A DNA stretch of 64,000 bases from Aureimonas altamirensis (GTDB taxonomy: Bacteria; Pseudomonadota; Alphaproteobacteria; Rhizobiales; Rhizobiaceae). A program made the translations under genes and the position numbers. The DNA lies in assembly GCF_001463885.1 (NCBI RefSeq), contig NZ_BBWQ01000020.1, positions 1 through 64,000 of the forward strand, in the 5' to 3' direction. The notes beneath the pieces are model-generated. The model ran no database searches. It was not told the DNA's origin and worked only from the letters and a program-made list of their open reading frames with translations. Shown one piece after another: positions 28,701-37,106 of this stretch. The first letter of the stretch is position 1. Every line of letters starts with the position of its first letter.

Positions 28701-29252
28701 ATCGGCTTCGGCCCGGATGGCGCGCATGCCGCGTCCGCCACCGCCCCACGACGCCTTGAGCATCACAGGGTAGCCGATCTGCGCCGCCAGCCGGCGCACC
28801 TCTGCCATATCGTCGGGCAAGGGGTCGGTCGCCGGCACCACCGGCACGCCCACCTCGATGGCCAGGTTGCGCGCCGCCACCTTGTTTCCGAGGCGGCGCA
28901 TCGTATCCGGCCGTGGGCCGATGAAGGTTATGCCGGCTTCGGCGCAGGCATCGGCAAATTCCGGGCTTTCGGAAAGCAGGCCATAGCCCGGATGGATCGC
29001 GTCGGCGCCGGAGGTGCGTGCAACGCGGATGATCTCCTCGATCGACAGATAGCTTTCGATGGGGCCAAGGTCGCGCGTCAAATGCGGCCCACGGCCGATC
29101 TGGTAGGATTCGTCGGCCTTGAAGCGATGGAGGGCGTACTTGTCTTCCTCTGCCCACACGGCAACCGTCTTCAGGCCCAACTCGTTGGCGGCCCGAAACA
29201 CCCGGATGGCGATTTCGGACCGGTTAGCGACCAGGATCTTGGCTATCGTCAC
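25797..29252 (-). CDS. pyc: Pyruvate carboxylase
   Basis: A 1151-residue biotin enzyme that makes oxaloacetate from pyruvate and bicarbonate. The order is biotin carboxylase (about 1-450, with GGGGRGMR glycine loop and FIEVNPRIQVEHTVTEE), carboxyltransferase (about 535-830, DTTMRDGHQSLLATR and the metal-site lysine in LGVKDMAGLLKP near 715), an allosteric/tetramerisation region, and the biotinyl domain with K1117 in EAMKMET. I placed the start at GTG 29252: GGAGGGG lies at the right spacing and the family begins directly with KILVANRSEIAIR. The gene is monocistronic in appearance and the main anaplerotic enzyme here. Confidence 0.96.
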   Translation of the reverse strand: MTIAKILVANRSEIAIRVFRAANELGLKTVAVWAEEDKYALHRFKADESYQIGRGPHLTRDLGPIESYLSIEEIIRVARTSGADAIHPGYGLLSESPEFADACAEAGITFIGPRPDTMRRLGNKVAARNLAIEVGVPVVPATDPLPDDMAEVRRLAAQIGYPVMLKASWGGGGRGMRAIRAEADLEREVTEGKREARAAFGKDEVYLEKLVERARHVEVQVLGDTHGNVVDLFERDCSIQRRNQKVVERAPAPYLSDRQRRELAAHARRIAEATDYVGAGTVEFLMDADTDAFYFIEVNPRIQVEHTVTEEVTGIDIVKAQIHILDGHAIGTPESGVPAQDDIKLNGHALQCRITTEDPEHNFIPDYGRITAYRGATGFGIRLDGGTAYSGAVITRFYDPLLEKVTAWAPTAEEAIARMDRALREFRIRGVATNLTFLEAIIGHPQFRDNSYTTRFIDTTPDLFRQVRRRDRATKLLTYLADVTVNGHPETRGRPRPAADLRRPQAPLFHAEIAPGTRQKLDELGPRGFADWMLAQKQVLMTDTTMRDGHQSLLATRMRTFDIAAVADSYARGLPQLLSLECWGGATFDVSMRFLTEDPWERLALIRQRAPNILLQMLLRGSNGVGYTNYPDNVVKRFVAEAARGGIDLFRVFDCLNWVENMRVSMDAVLEADKLCEGALCYTADLFDESRPTYSLKYYVDLARELESAGAHILGVKDMAGLLKPAAARALFRALKDEISIPIHFHTHDTSGIAAATVLAAIESGVDAVDAAMDALSGNTSQPCLGSIVAALEGSERDPGLSQEAIRRISFYWEGVRGQYAAFESDLKGPASEVYLHEMPGGQFTNLKEQARSLGLDTRWHQVAQTYADVNRMFGDIVKVTPSSKVVGDMALMMVSQDLTVAEVQDPAREIAFPESVVSMLRGDLGQPPAGWPEALQKKALKGDKPITVRPGALIAPADLDAERRAVEEKLGGEIDDQAFASYLMYPKVFTDFALAADRYGPVSMLPTLNYFYGIAQEEEILVDLERGKTLVVRCLGIGDTDEKGMRTVFFELNGQPRRIKVPDRSRADSVIARAKVDPANANQIGAPMPGVVSTLSVSPGQSVRAGDVLLSIEAMKMETALHAERDGVIESVNVKAGDQIDAKDLLVSFA

Positions 29253-29362
29253 GGAACGTCCCCTCCACTGCACATATGCGAGCCGTCAGGCCCATTTTTG
29301 TTGCAGCGCAAGATTGAGGGGCGTTCACGCGAGATTGCAAGCAGGATTCCGCGAACGGACGT

Positions 29363-32059
29363 TCACCCGCGCGGCGTACTCAAAAGGGCCAGCGGCACGC
29401 CGTCGAACAGCTCCTCCAGGCGCAGTTCGCGGTCCAGCGTCACCGGTTTTCCCGTAACGGCGTCCGACAGGCGGCGCCCGGCCAGCACGGCCGGCACCAC
29501 CACACGCGTATCCCCGACTGTGATGCCGCTCAGGTCGGAACGCCCGTCCAGAAGCGTCAGGCAAAGGCGGGGCGCCACCACGATTGCCGCATCGTCGCCG
29601 CTCAACCGGGCAAAGGCCAGAAAATGCGATGCAGCCGCGCCTTCCACCTCCAGCGGGAGATAGTCGCCGACGGTGAACAGGCCCGGCCGGGCCCCGCGCG
29701 CCGCAAGGCCGACCGCCGTCAACCGCGCCTTGGCGACGCCGTCGCGCCAGTGCGCCGCCGCGTCGCGGACCGGCTCGCCACTGCGCAGCGCCGCCAGGCG
29801 GGCATCGAAGTCGACGAGCCGGCGATTGTCCGGGTCGACGAGGCTGTTGTCGTAGAATTCCGTCCCCTGATAGATATCCGGCACGCCGGGCGCACCCAGC
29901 CGCACCAGTGTCTGGGACAGGCTCGTCAGCGCACCCGCAGCAACGAAGGGCTGTACCCGCTCCCAGAAGGGTTCAAGAAAAGCCGGTTCGAAGGCGGCGT
30001 CCACGAAGGCAAGCAGAGCCTCTTCGTAAGGCTCGTTGGGCGCGGTCCAGCTGGTGAACTGCTTGGCCTCGCGCACCGCCTTCTCCATGAAGGCACGCAT
30101 CCGCTGGCGGATCTCGTCGCGGGCCGTGGCATCCCTGGGGTCGAAGTCGGCAGGCAGGACGCCCAGCAAGGACTGGTAGAAGCCCCATTCGGTCGCCGGG
30201 TCCGGCGACAGGCCACCATCGTCGAGGCTGACCCGGTACGGCGCCAGCGCATCGGCCGCATAGCGCACGATCTCGTTCCAGGCGTCGGGCGCCTCGCTGA
30301 TCGTGTAGATGCGGGCCCGCGCATCTTCACCGCGCTTGGTATCGTGCGTCGACAGTGCCAGGAGCCCTTCGGGCTGGTCTTCCAGCCGGATCTGCATCGC
30401 CGTGTGGAAAGCGTCGATATCGGCCCCGTAATGGTCGGGCTCTCCTCCGACTTCGTTGAGGGCGATCAGGCGGTTCCACCGGTAGAAGACGGTATCCTCG
30501 ACCGCCTTGGCCATCACCGCACCGGTGGTCTGCTGGAAGCGGCGGGTGAAGTCGAGTGCGCCGGCCATGGCTGCGCCATCCTCGAAGTCGAGTTTCAAGA
30601 GCCGACCGACGAAGGCGACCGGCTCGTCCGCTTCCACCTTGCGGGCGGCCTGCACCCATGCGACCGCGCCATCGATGATCTCGATGTCTTCGGCCGGAAT
30701 GCCGTCGATACCGGAATAGGTCCGATAGACCGGCAGCGCCGTCGCGAATTCGAGGATCGAGCGTTGCAGCGTGTCGGGCCCGAAGTCGCGCGTCGCCAGG
30801 CCCTGGCGGGCGACCGAAAGGGCTATGTCGGTCAGCACAGCCAGTTCGCCGGCAAGGTTGTGGCTGAAGATGTAGCGCTTCTGCTTGTGAACCTGCGCTT
30901 CCAGCGTCGCCTCGCCGCCGACGAAGGCATCGTAGGCCTGCGTCATCGCCGCTTCCTGCGCGGCATCGACATAAAGGCCGGAGATTGCGGAGATGAACTC
31001 GTAGCCGGTGGTGCCCTCGACATTCCAGCTGCGCCGCAGGCGCTCCGGTCCCGTCAGGATCTTCTCAACATGGATCACCGCCTCGCTGGCCCCGGCCCTG
31101 TCCAGCACGGTCCTGAGATCGCCCAGATAGCCCTTCGGATCGGCGACGCCGTCGACATGGTCGATGCGGATACCGTCGAGCCGCCCCTCGCGCGCCAGCC
31201 GCACTATGGTGCGATGGCTTTCGCGGAAGACGCGCCGGACTTCCTGCCTAACCCCGATGAGGTCGGCGATCTCGAAGAAGCGGCGATAGGACAGCTTCTC
31301 CCGCGCAAGCCGCCACCAGGCCAGGCGCCAGTTCTGGCGCTCGTGCAGAGCATGCAATGCCGCCTTGTCGCCATTCACCTTGGCGACGGCCTGCTCGAAG
31401 GCGGCCAGAAAGTCGTGATCTTCCAGAAGTTCGGCGATGCGCTCGACGAGGTCGTCGCCATCGGCCGGCTCGGCACCGGCGAACAGCCGGATCAGCGGCT
31501 CGCGCTGGGGATGATCGAGAAAGCCGAAAATAGCGGGGAAGGTGCGCGGATCGACCGGCAGCTCGTAACCCGAAGTGGAAAAGCGCAGCTCACGACGGCC
31601 GATATCCAGGACGACGGCAAGATCGCCGTTTTCGAGCGCCTCCCCATAGGGCTGGCCCAGAACGGGGATGAGGATCTTTTCCGCCTCCCACGAGATGTCG
31701 AAGGTGCCCGCATGACGGCTCTCCGAACCCCAGCGCAGCACATCCTCCCACCAGCCATTGGCCGGCGAGACGCCCATATGGTTGGGCACGAAGTCCAGGA
31801 TCAGGCCAAGCCCCGCATCGCGCAGGGCATAAGACAAGGCGTCAAAGCCGGCATCGCCGCCAAGCTCGGGCTCGAAGCGGTTATAGTCGACCACGTCATA
31901 GCCGTGGGTGGAGCCGGGCGACGCCTCGAAGACCGGCGAGGCGTAGAAATGGCTTATGCCGAGCTCGGTCAGATAAGGCACCAGGGCGCGGGCATCGTCG
32001 AAGCCGACGCCATTGCGAAATTGCAGCCGATAGGTTGCGGACAGCGTGCGGCTGGTCAT
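29363..32059 (-). CDS. treY: Malto-oligosyltrehalose synthase
   Basis: An 898-residue glycoside hydrolase family 13 enzyme that converts the reducing-end linkage of maltodextrin to an alpha,alpha-1,1 bond. It opens with TYRLQFRNGVGFDDARALVPYLTELGISH-type sequence (here cited by its start), has VPNHMGV, the nucleophile Asp in GIRIDHVDGVADP (about residue 298) and the acid/base Glu in HVEKILTG (about 331). The length is normal for TreY, larger than other family-13 enzymes. Start and malQ stop overlap in ATGA. With TreZ it forms the trehalose-from-glycogen route. Confidence 0.94.
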   Translation of the reverse strand: MTSRTLSATYRLQFRNGVGFDDARALVPYLTELGISHFYASPVFEASPGSTHGYDVVDYNRFEPELGGDAGFDALSYALRDAGLGLILDFVPNHMGVSPANGWWEDVLRWGSESRHAGTFDISWEAEKILIPVLGQPYGEALENGDLAVVLDIGRRELRFSTSGYELPVDPRTFPAIFGFLDHPQREPLIRLFAGAEPADGDDLVERIAELLEDHDFLAAFEQAVAKVNGDKAALHALHERQNWRLAWWRLAREKLSYRRFFEIADLIGVRQEVRRVFRESHRTIVRLAREGRLDGIRIDHVDGVADPKGYLGDLRTVLDRAGASEAVIHVEKILTGPERLRRSWNVEGTTGYEFISAISGLYVDAAQEAAMTQAYDAFVGGEATLEAQVHKQKRYIFSHNLAGELAVLTDIALSVARQGLATRDFGPDTLQRSILEFATALPVYRTYSGIDGIPAEDIEIIDGAVAWVQAARKVEADEPVAFVGRLLKLDFEDGAAMAGALDFTRRFQQTTGAVMAKAVEDTVFYRWNRLIALNEVGGEPDHYGADIDAFHTAMQIRLEDQPEGLLALSTHDTKRGEDARARIYTISEAPDAWNEIVRYAADALAPYRVSLDDGGLSPDPATEWGFYQSLLGVLPADFDPRDATARDEIRQRMRAFMEKAVREAKQFTSWTAPNEPYEEALLAFVDAAFEPAFLEPFWERVQPFVAAGALTSLSQTLVRLGAPGVPDIYQGTEFYDNSLVDPDNRRLVDFDARLAALRSGEPVRDAAAHWRDGVAKARLTAVGLAARGARPGLFTVGDYLPLEVEGAAASHFLAFARLSGDDAAIVVAPRLCLTLLDGRSDLSGITVGDTRVVVPAVLAGRRLSDAVTGKPVTLDRELRLEELFDGVPLALLSTPRG

Positions 32060-33900
32060 GTGTGTCGGGGCCTTTCCTCGCGCATGGCGGCAGCCATGGC
32101 CTTGAATATCGGATGGTCTTCCAGGGCTTCGAGGGGGACTTCGCCGCGAATGCGCCAGTTGGGGTAGGCGTCGGTGGTGCCGGGCAGGTTGGGCTGGCGC
32201 AACGCCATCACCATGTCGTCCAGTTGCACGGCAAAGAGATGCGAGCGCGTCCGCGCCGCAAAGCGATGGATGGCCAGGGCCAGGTCCAGGGGCAGCGCGT
32301 CCGGCAGCGCCGACCGGTCGTTCAGCGGCCCGGCGAAATCGTCCGGCAACAACCCTTCCAGCCGCAGGGCGTGCAGCAGGGCATGGCGGTCATTGTCGCG
32401 TTCGGCCCTGTCGCGCCGCGTCGATACTTCGTCCTGGCGGCCGGCATCCGCCCGCAAGGCGATGTCGCTTGCGGCCCACCAGCCGGCCAGCGTGGCCAGA
32501 TCGTGGGTAGAGATGCAGGCCAGCGAGCCGACCGGATACTGCGCGGGGGCTATGAAGCCTTCCCACTCCCGTTTTTCAAAATAGAGCACCCGATAGGACA
32601 GGATGTTGGCCGCCTTCATCACCGGCCGGAACCCTTCGGGCACGGTGCCGAGATCTTCGCCGATGACGATGCAGCCATTGGCGCGCGACGCCCTGGCCGC
32701 CACATCCACCATATCGCCCAGCGGATAGCGGACATACCCGCCGTCGCGGGCATCATGCCCGCGCGCGATCCACCACAGGCGGGCCAGCCCCATGACATGA
32801 TCGATCCGCACGGCACCGGCATTCTTCATGAGGGCGTCGTAGGCTTCGGCCAATGGCCTGTAGTTGCGCTTTGCCAGCGCCTCCGGCGACAGGGGCGCCA
32901 ACCCCCAGTCCTGGCCGGCGGCGTTGAACATGTCCGGCGGCGAACCGACGCGCGCATCCGGCATCGTCACGTCCGGGTCTGCCCACGTCTCCGCCCCATC
33001 GGGCGAGACGCCAACCGCGAAATCGAGATAAAGCCCGATGCTCATGCCCGCCGCCAGCGCCCGCTTCTGCGCGTTGCGAAGCTGCGTTTCGGCCGTCTGC
33101 TGCAACCATATGTGGAACAGGATGTCGCTCGCGTGCTCCGCCGCGAAGGCGCGCACCGCGTCGTGCTCCGGGTGCCGGAAGGGTTCCGGCCAACCATGCC
33201 AACCGGCGCTGCCGCCGGCGGCAGCGAAGTGCATGGACAGCGCCTCGAACAGGGCGAAATTTTCGATTGCGTCTGCATGCCGCTCGCAAAACGCGCTCAG
33301 CGCCGGCTCGTCCACGGCCTCGCCGCGATCGAAGATGCGACGCAGCACCGCCGCGCGGGCCCGGCCGGCGCGCGGATAGTCGATCAGGTCGCCGTCGAGG
33401 CCGTCGAACAGCGACGGATCTTCCGCCGCAAGCTCCGCCATCGCCTCGGCGCCGCCCGGCAGAACGTCTACCGCAATGTAAAACGGGTTCAGGAAACGGC
33501 GGGTCGATGGCGAATAGGGGCTGAAATGCCCGGGATTGGCGAAGAACAGCGCATGCAGCGGGTTGACGCCCAGGAATGCCGCCCCGGCCCTTCCGGCAAT
33601 CTCGGCTAGATGGCCGAGATCCTCGAAATCGCCGAGGCCGACGGTGCGGGAGGATCGCAGGGCATAAAGCTGGCAGGTCACCCCCCAGGCCGGCTTGCCC
33701 TGCGGTGCGACGCAGGCTAGGTCCGGCACATGGCGGGCCGCCTCGAAGCGGCCCGGCTGGGCCGCGTCCGGGTCGATCCCCATGACGGTCAGGAGCGAGC
33801 GAAGCGCCGTCTCGCTCAGGCTCCTCTCATCCCCCGTCTCCGAAGTATAATGCGTCTGTATTCCGTGGCTTCTCGCAAGAGACACCAGATCATGCGTCAT
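32056..33900 (-). CDS. malQ: 4-alpha-glucanotransferase (amylomaltase)
   Basis: A 614-residue glycoside hydrolase family 77 enzyme that transfers maltodextrin segments. Family features are VTCQLYALRSSRTVGLGDF, FLGVNPLHALF, SPYSPSTRRFLNPFYI, the nucleophile Asp in VRIDHVMGLARLWW (about residue 366) and GEDLGTVP (about 413). It overlaps treZ and treY by 4 bases on either side, so the three are translationally coupled. It probably remodels maltodextrins into chains long enough for TreY, or recycles the short ones. Confidence 0.94.
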   Translation of the reverse strand: MTHDLVSLARSHGIQTHYTSETGDERSLSETALRSLLTVMGIDPDAAQPGRFEAARHVPDLACVAPQGKPAWGVTCQLYALRSSRTVGLGDFEDLGHLAEIAGRAGAAFLGVNPLHALFFANPGHFSPYSPSTRRFLNPFYIAVDVLPGGAEAMAELAAEDPSLFDGLDGDLIDYPRAGRARAAVLRRIFDRGEAVDEPALSAFCERHADAIENFALFEALSMHFAAAGGSAGWHGWPEPFRHPEHDAVRAFAAEHASDILFHIWLQQTAETQLRNAQKRALAAGMSIGLYLDFAVGVSPDGAETWADPDVTMPDARVGSPPDMFNAAGQDWGLAPLSPEALAKRNYRPLAEAYDALMKNAGAVRIDHVMGLARLWWIARGHDARDGGYVRYPLGDMVDVAARASRANGCIVIGEDLGTVPEGFRPVMKAANILSYRVLYFEKREWEGFIAPAQYPVGSLACISTHDLATLAGWWAASDIALRADAGRQDEVSTRRDRAERDNDRHALLHALRLEGLLPDDFAGPLNDRSALPDALPLDLALAIHRFAARTRSHLFAVQLDDMVMALRQPNLPGTTDAYPNWRIRGEVPLEALEDHPIFKAMAAAMREERPRHT

Positions 33901-35780
33901 TCGGCCAGCCCCTCGATCACATCATGGCGACCGAGCATAAAGCCGACGCTGAATCCGCGCATCCGTCCCTCCCGCAAATCGTCGAACGTCCCGCCATGAT
34001 TTGCGAAGACCTCCGTTGCCCCTTCCAGAAGGCTTGGATCGAAATCCTCGCCGATGTCCCATGGCGCGTCGTCCAGATTGGCGAAGCAGTGGTAGAAGCG
34101 GCCAGGCGCAAGCTCCCAGGAAACGATCATCGCCCGCCCGTCGACCAGCGCCTTTCCGGTGCCGCCGGGTGCGTCGGCCAGAAGGGGGAACAGATGGTCG
34201 CGGCGCGCTTCCAGAAGCTGCTGCGTGACCTGCAACCGCCGCCGGTTTACCGGCCGTTCCTTCAACGACCATTCCAGCCGCGAGGTCAGGAAGGTGGATT
34301 CCGCATTGGGATCGGGGAAGACCTCTTGCGCGTGCGGGTCCTCGAACGCCGAGAACTTGGCAAACTCGGCCTTGCGTCCGCGCGATACGGCAGCTCCCAA
34401 CTCCCCATCGAAATCCGTGAAGAAACAGAATGAGTTGCAATCGCCGAACTCGTCGCCCTGGAACATCAGCGGAATCTGCGGCCCCAGCAGCAGAAGCGCC
34501 TGCAGACAATCGAAGGCCCGCGCCGAACTGAGCGAGCGGAGGCGGTCGCCGAAGGCGCGATTGCCGATCTGGTCGTGGTTCTGCAGGAAATTCACGAAGG
34601 CGGTCGGCGGCAAATGGTCGGACGTTTCCCCGACATCGCGGTCCCGATGCGGGGAATGTTCGCCCTGATAGACGAAGCCCGTCGCCAGCGCCGTTGCGAT
34701 CTGCTCCACCGTGTCAAACTCGTAGTCGATGTAGTAGCCTTCGCGGTCGTTGGTCGCCAGCACATGCGCCGCATGGTGGAAATCGTCGTTCCACTCGCCG
34801 GAGATGACGGGGACGGAGCCATCCGCGCCCCGCTCGATGAAGCGGGTGATGTTGCGTTCGTCTTCGGTGGTCAGATGGACGTGGCGGTCCGGGAAGGCGG
34901 CGCGCACACGTTTGGCCAGTTCCTCCACCAGCGGCGTGTCGGTCGTATCGTGGATGGAATCGATGGCGTCCAGGCGCAGGCCGTCGATCCGGTACTCTTC
35001 CAGCCAGTACAGCGCATTCTCGATCATGAAATCGCGCACGGCCGGCTCGTCATAGGCGATGGCCGGACCCCATGGCGTATGTATTTCCGATTGGAAGAAG
35101 TCCGGCAGGTAGGAGGGGATGTAGTTCCCGTCCGGTCCGAAGTGATTGTAGACGACGTCCAGGAACACCATCAGCCCACGCTCGTGCGCCGCATCCACCA
35201 GCCGCTTCAGGCCGCGATGGCCGCCATAGACGCCGTGCGGGCAGTACAGCAGGACACCGTCATAGCCCCAGCCGCGCCGACCGCCGAACTCGGCAACCGG
35301 CAGCAGCTCGATAGCCGTAATGCCCGTGGCCTTGAGATGGTCGAGCCTTTCGATGGCGCTGTCGAACGTTCCTTCGTCGGTGAAGGTGCCGACATGCATT
35401 TCGTAGAAGACCGTCTCGTGCCAAGGCCGGCCGCGCCATGCCGAGGTGCGCCATTCATAGGCGTGCGGGTCCACCAGCCGGGACCGGCTGTGCACATCGA
35501 AGGTCTGCTCGCGCGAGGCTGGGTCCGGCACCGGCTTGCCACCGTCGACGCGGAATCCATAGGCACCGCCCACGGGTACCGCATCCGTCTTAAGACGCCA
35601 CCATCCCTCGGCGTCCTTGTCCATCGCCAGGAATGCCGTTTCGTCCCCTTCGCCGGCCGCAAGCTCTACCGTTGCTGCATGCGGCGCCCAGAGCTGGAAC
35701 AACGCGCCGCCATCGACCGGCCGCGCCCCCCAACTCGTCTGACAGGAAAAGCGCGTTGCGATCTGTCCACCCTCGGCCAT
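33897..35780 (-). CDS. treZ: Malto-oligosyltrehalose trehalohydrolase
   Basis: A 627-residue family-13 hydrolase that releases trehalose from maltooligosyl-trehalose. An N-terminal carbohydrate-binding-like domain (GALFQLWAPHAATVELA) is followed by the barrel with EMHVGTFTDEGTF, DVVYNHFGPDGNY, the nucleophile Asp in GLRLDAIDSIHD (about residue 270) and the Glu in LTTEDERN (about 304). GPDGNY after NHF and the ELLPVAEFGG segment separate TreZ from glycogen branching enzyme. It starts 14 bases after the metallopeptidase gene and overlaps malQ by 4 bases. Confidence 0.94.
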   Translation of the reverse strand: MAEGGQIATRFSCQTSWGARPVDGGALFQLWAPHAATVELAAGEGDETAFLAMDKDAEGWWRLKTDAVPVGGAYGFRVDGGKPVPDPASREQTFDVHSRSRLVDPHAYEWRTSAWRGRPWHETVFYEMHVGTFTDEGTFDSAIERLDHLKATGITAIELLPVAEFGGRRGWGYDGVLLYCPHGVYGGHRGLKRLVDAAHERGLMVFLDVVYNHFGPDGNYIPSYLPDFFQSEIHTPWGPAIAYDEPAVRDFMIENALYWLEEYRIDGLRLDAIDSIHDTTDTPLVEELAKRVRAAFPDRHVHLTTEDERNITRFIERGADGSVPVISGEWNDDFHHAAHVLATNDREGYYIDYEFDTVEQIATALATGFVYQGEHSPHRDRDVGETSDHLPPTAFVNFLQNHDQIGNRAFGDRLRSLSSARAFDCLQALLLLGPQIPLMFQGDEFGDCNSFCFFTDFDGELGAAVSRGRKAEFAKFSAFEDPHAQEVFPDPNAESTFLTSRLEWSLKERPVNRRRLQVTQQLLEARRDHLFPLLADAPGGTGKALVDGRAMIVSWELAPGRFYHCFANLDDAPWDIGEDFDPSLLEGATEVFANHGGTFDDLREGRMRGFSVGFMLGRHDVIEGLAE

Positions 35781-35794
35781 GAAATATTTCCTTC

Positions 35795-36925
35795 CTAGCC
35801 AGCGGCCGTTTCGGGTTGCTGACTTTCGACAAGCTCTTCAGAAAGTCCGGCCCGTGCCTCCGTGCCGATGCGCCCATGCACAAGGTCGTGGATGAAGCCG
35901 AGCTTCTGGATCACCACCGGCGACAGGACGAACGGATAGGCATCGTTGAGGCCCATGGACCGGTTCAGCGCGTTGATCGCAGCCGATAGCGCCAGCCAGG
36001 CCTCGGCTATCTGGTCGATGGTCGTGTTCTGGCCGTAGATGTCGAAATCCAGCTCCGTCGTCAGGATGCCGTCCCGGTCCAGCCGCGGTGACAGCGTCAT
36101 GCCGAGAGCGCCGCCCGTTTCCAGCGTATCCACGATATGCAGGTAGTGGGCCCAGGTCTCGGCGAAGTCTTCCCAGGGGTGCGCACCGGCATAGGACGAT
36201 ACGAAATTGTCCTGCCAGTTTGGCTGCGGGCCGTTGGCGTAGTGGGTTTGCAGGGCCTGCCCGTAATCCTGCGAATCATCGCCGAAGACGGCTCGGCAGG
36301 CTTCCAGGGCATTGCCGTCCCGCACCAGCCGGTCCCAGTACCAGTGGCCGACCTCATGGCGCATATGGCCGAGCAGCGTTCTATAGGGCTCGCCCAGCTC
36401 GGCGCGCCGCTTCTCGCGTTCGGCGTCGTCCGCCTCTGCCAGCGCGATGGTGATGAGGCCGCGATCATGCCCCGTCATGACGTTGCCGCCCGTTTCAGGG
36501 TCATGCGTCAGGAAATCGAAGCCAAGCCCTTCCGGATCCTCCGCACGGGTCATCAGCGGCAGTCGCAGGCGCAGCAGCGAGTAGAACAGCCGCTGCTTGG
36601 CAAACTCCATCTTCTGCCACAAGGCGACATTCTGGGGGTCGGACAGATCCGGCACCGTCAGGTTGAAGCGCGAGGCGATGGACAGCGTCTCCGGGCTGTC
36701 GGATGGCAGCAGCCAGTTGCAGACCCCGTAGCGATAATTGTCGCAGTACTTCCAGTGCTCGCCATTGGCGCGGCGGCCAACCGATACGAAGTATTGGCCG
36801 TCCGGCTCCAGGGCCAGCATGCGGTTGGTCAGGGGCTCGTAACCGAGCGCGTGTCCGCAGCGTTCGCAGACCGTGTTGGTGAAGTAGACCACCTGATCGC
36901 AGGAGGGGCATGAAAAGAGCTTCAT
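35795..36925 (-). CDS. Zinc-ribbon putative metallopeptidase (COG4307-like)
   Basis: A 376-residue protein with an N-terminal four-cysteine zinc ribbon (C6, C9, C20, C23), a middle region with [12 protein letters not shown], and a metalloprotease-like H190-E-V-G-H194 motif followed by a conserved [13 protein letters not shown] helix likely to supply the third zinc ligand. It matches the uncharacterised family annotated as putative zinc-binding metallopeptidase. I prefer Met at 36925 over an in-frame GTG at 36937 that has no ribosome site. It is the first gene of the treZ-malQ-treY operon and is divergent from the transglutaminase/ATP-grasp operon, so it could serve either. Its peptide substrate is unknown. 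Confidence 0.85.
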   Translation of the reverse strand: MKLFSCPSCDQVVYFTNTVCERCGHALGYEPLTNRMLALEPDGQYFVSVGRRANGEHWKYCDNYRYGVCNWLLPSDSPETLSIASRFNLTVPDLSDPQNVALWQKMEFAKQRLFYSLLRLRLPLMTRAEDPEGLGFDFLTHDPETGGNVMTGHDRGLITIALAEADDAEREKRRAELGEPYRTLLGHMRHEVGHWYWDRLVRDGNALEACRAVFGDDSQDYGQALQTHYANGPQPNWQDNFVSSYAGAHPWEDFAETWAHYLHIVDTLETGGALGMTLSPRLDRDGILTTELDFDIYGQNTTIDQIAEAWLALSAAINALNRSMGLNDAYPFVLSPVVIQKLGFIHDLVHGRIGTEARAGLSEELVESQQPETAAG

Positions 36926-37106
36926 GGCGAGAGGCACCTTCGAAAGCAGCGGCGGGGGGTTGATCGGCGGTCAGGAATGTGTGGGCGAACGTTCGGTTCC
37001 AAATGCCACGTCATGCTGCGATGCAAACGCTTGTGGCGGGGAACGGTTCGGCTATGGTTCGATAATAATTTTCGGAACCAGCAGGTCGAAGGCGCGTACC
37101 GAACCC
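36926..37106. promoter_or_regulatory. Shared divergent promoter region of the trehalose and peptide-ligase operons
   Basis: These 181 bases separate two divergent operons. They contain a perfect 10-base palindrome CGAACGTTCG at 36986-36995 and several GGTTC half-sites, one facing a GAACC near 37075. No clear sigma-70 pair is visible. These repeats are candidates for a common regulator. Confidence 0.35.

Noticed and set aside
29624-32167. 847-codon plus-strand frame antisense to treY
   Set aside because: Composition is typical of an antisense third-position GC frame, whereas treY and malQ fit exactly with a 4-base overlap on the minus strand.
37040-37064. Possible EcfG-type general stress promoter before the transglutaminase gene
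   Set aside because: GGAAC is present but no CGTT follows at 16-17 bases, so the element is incomplete.
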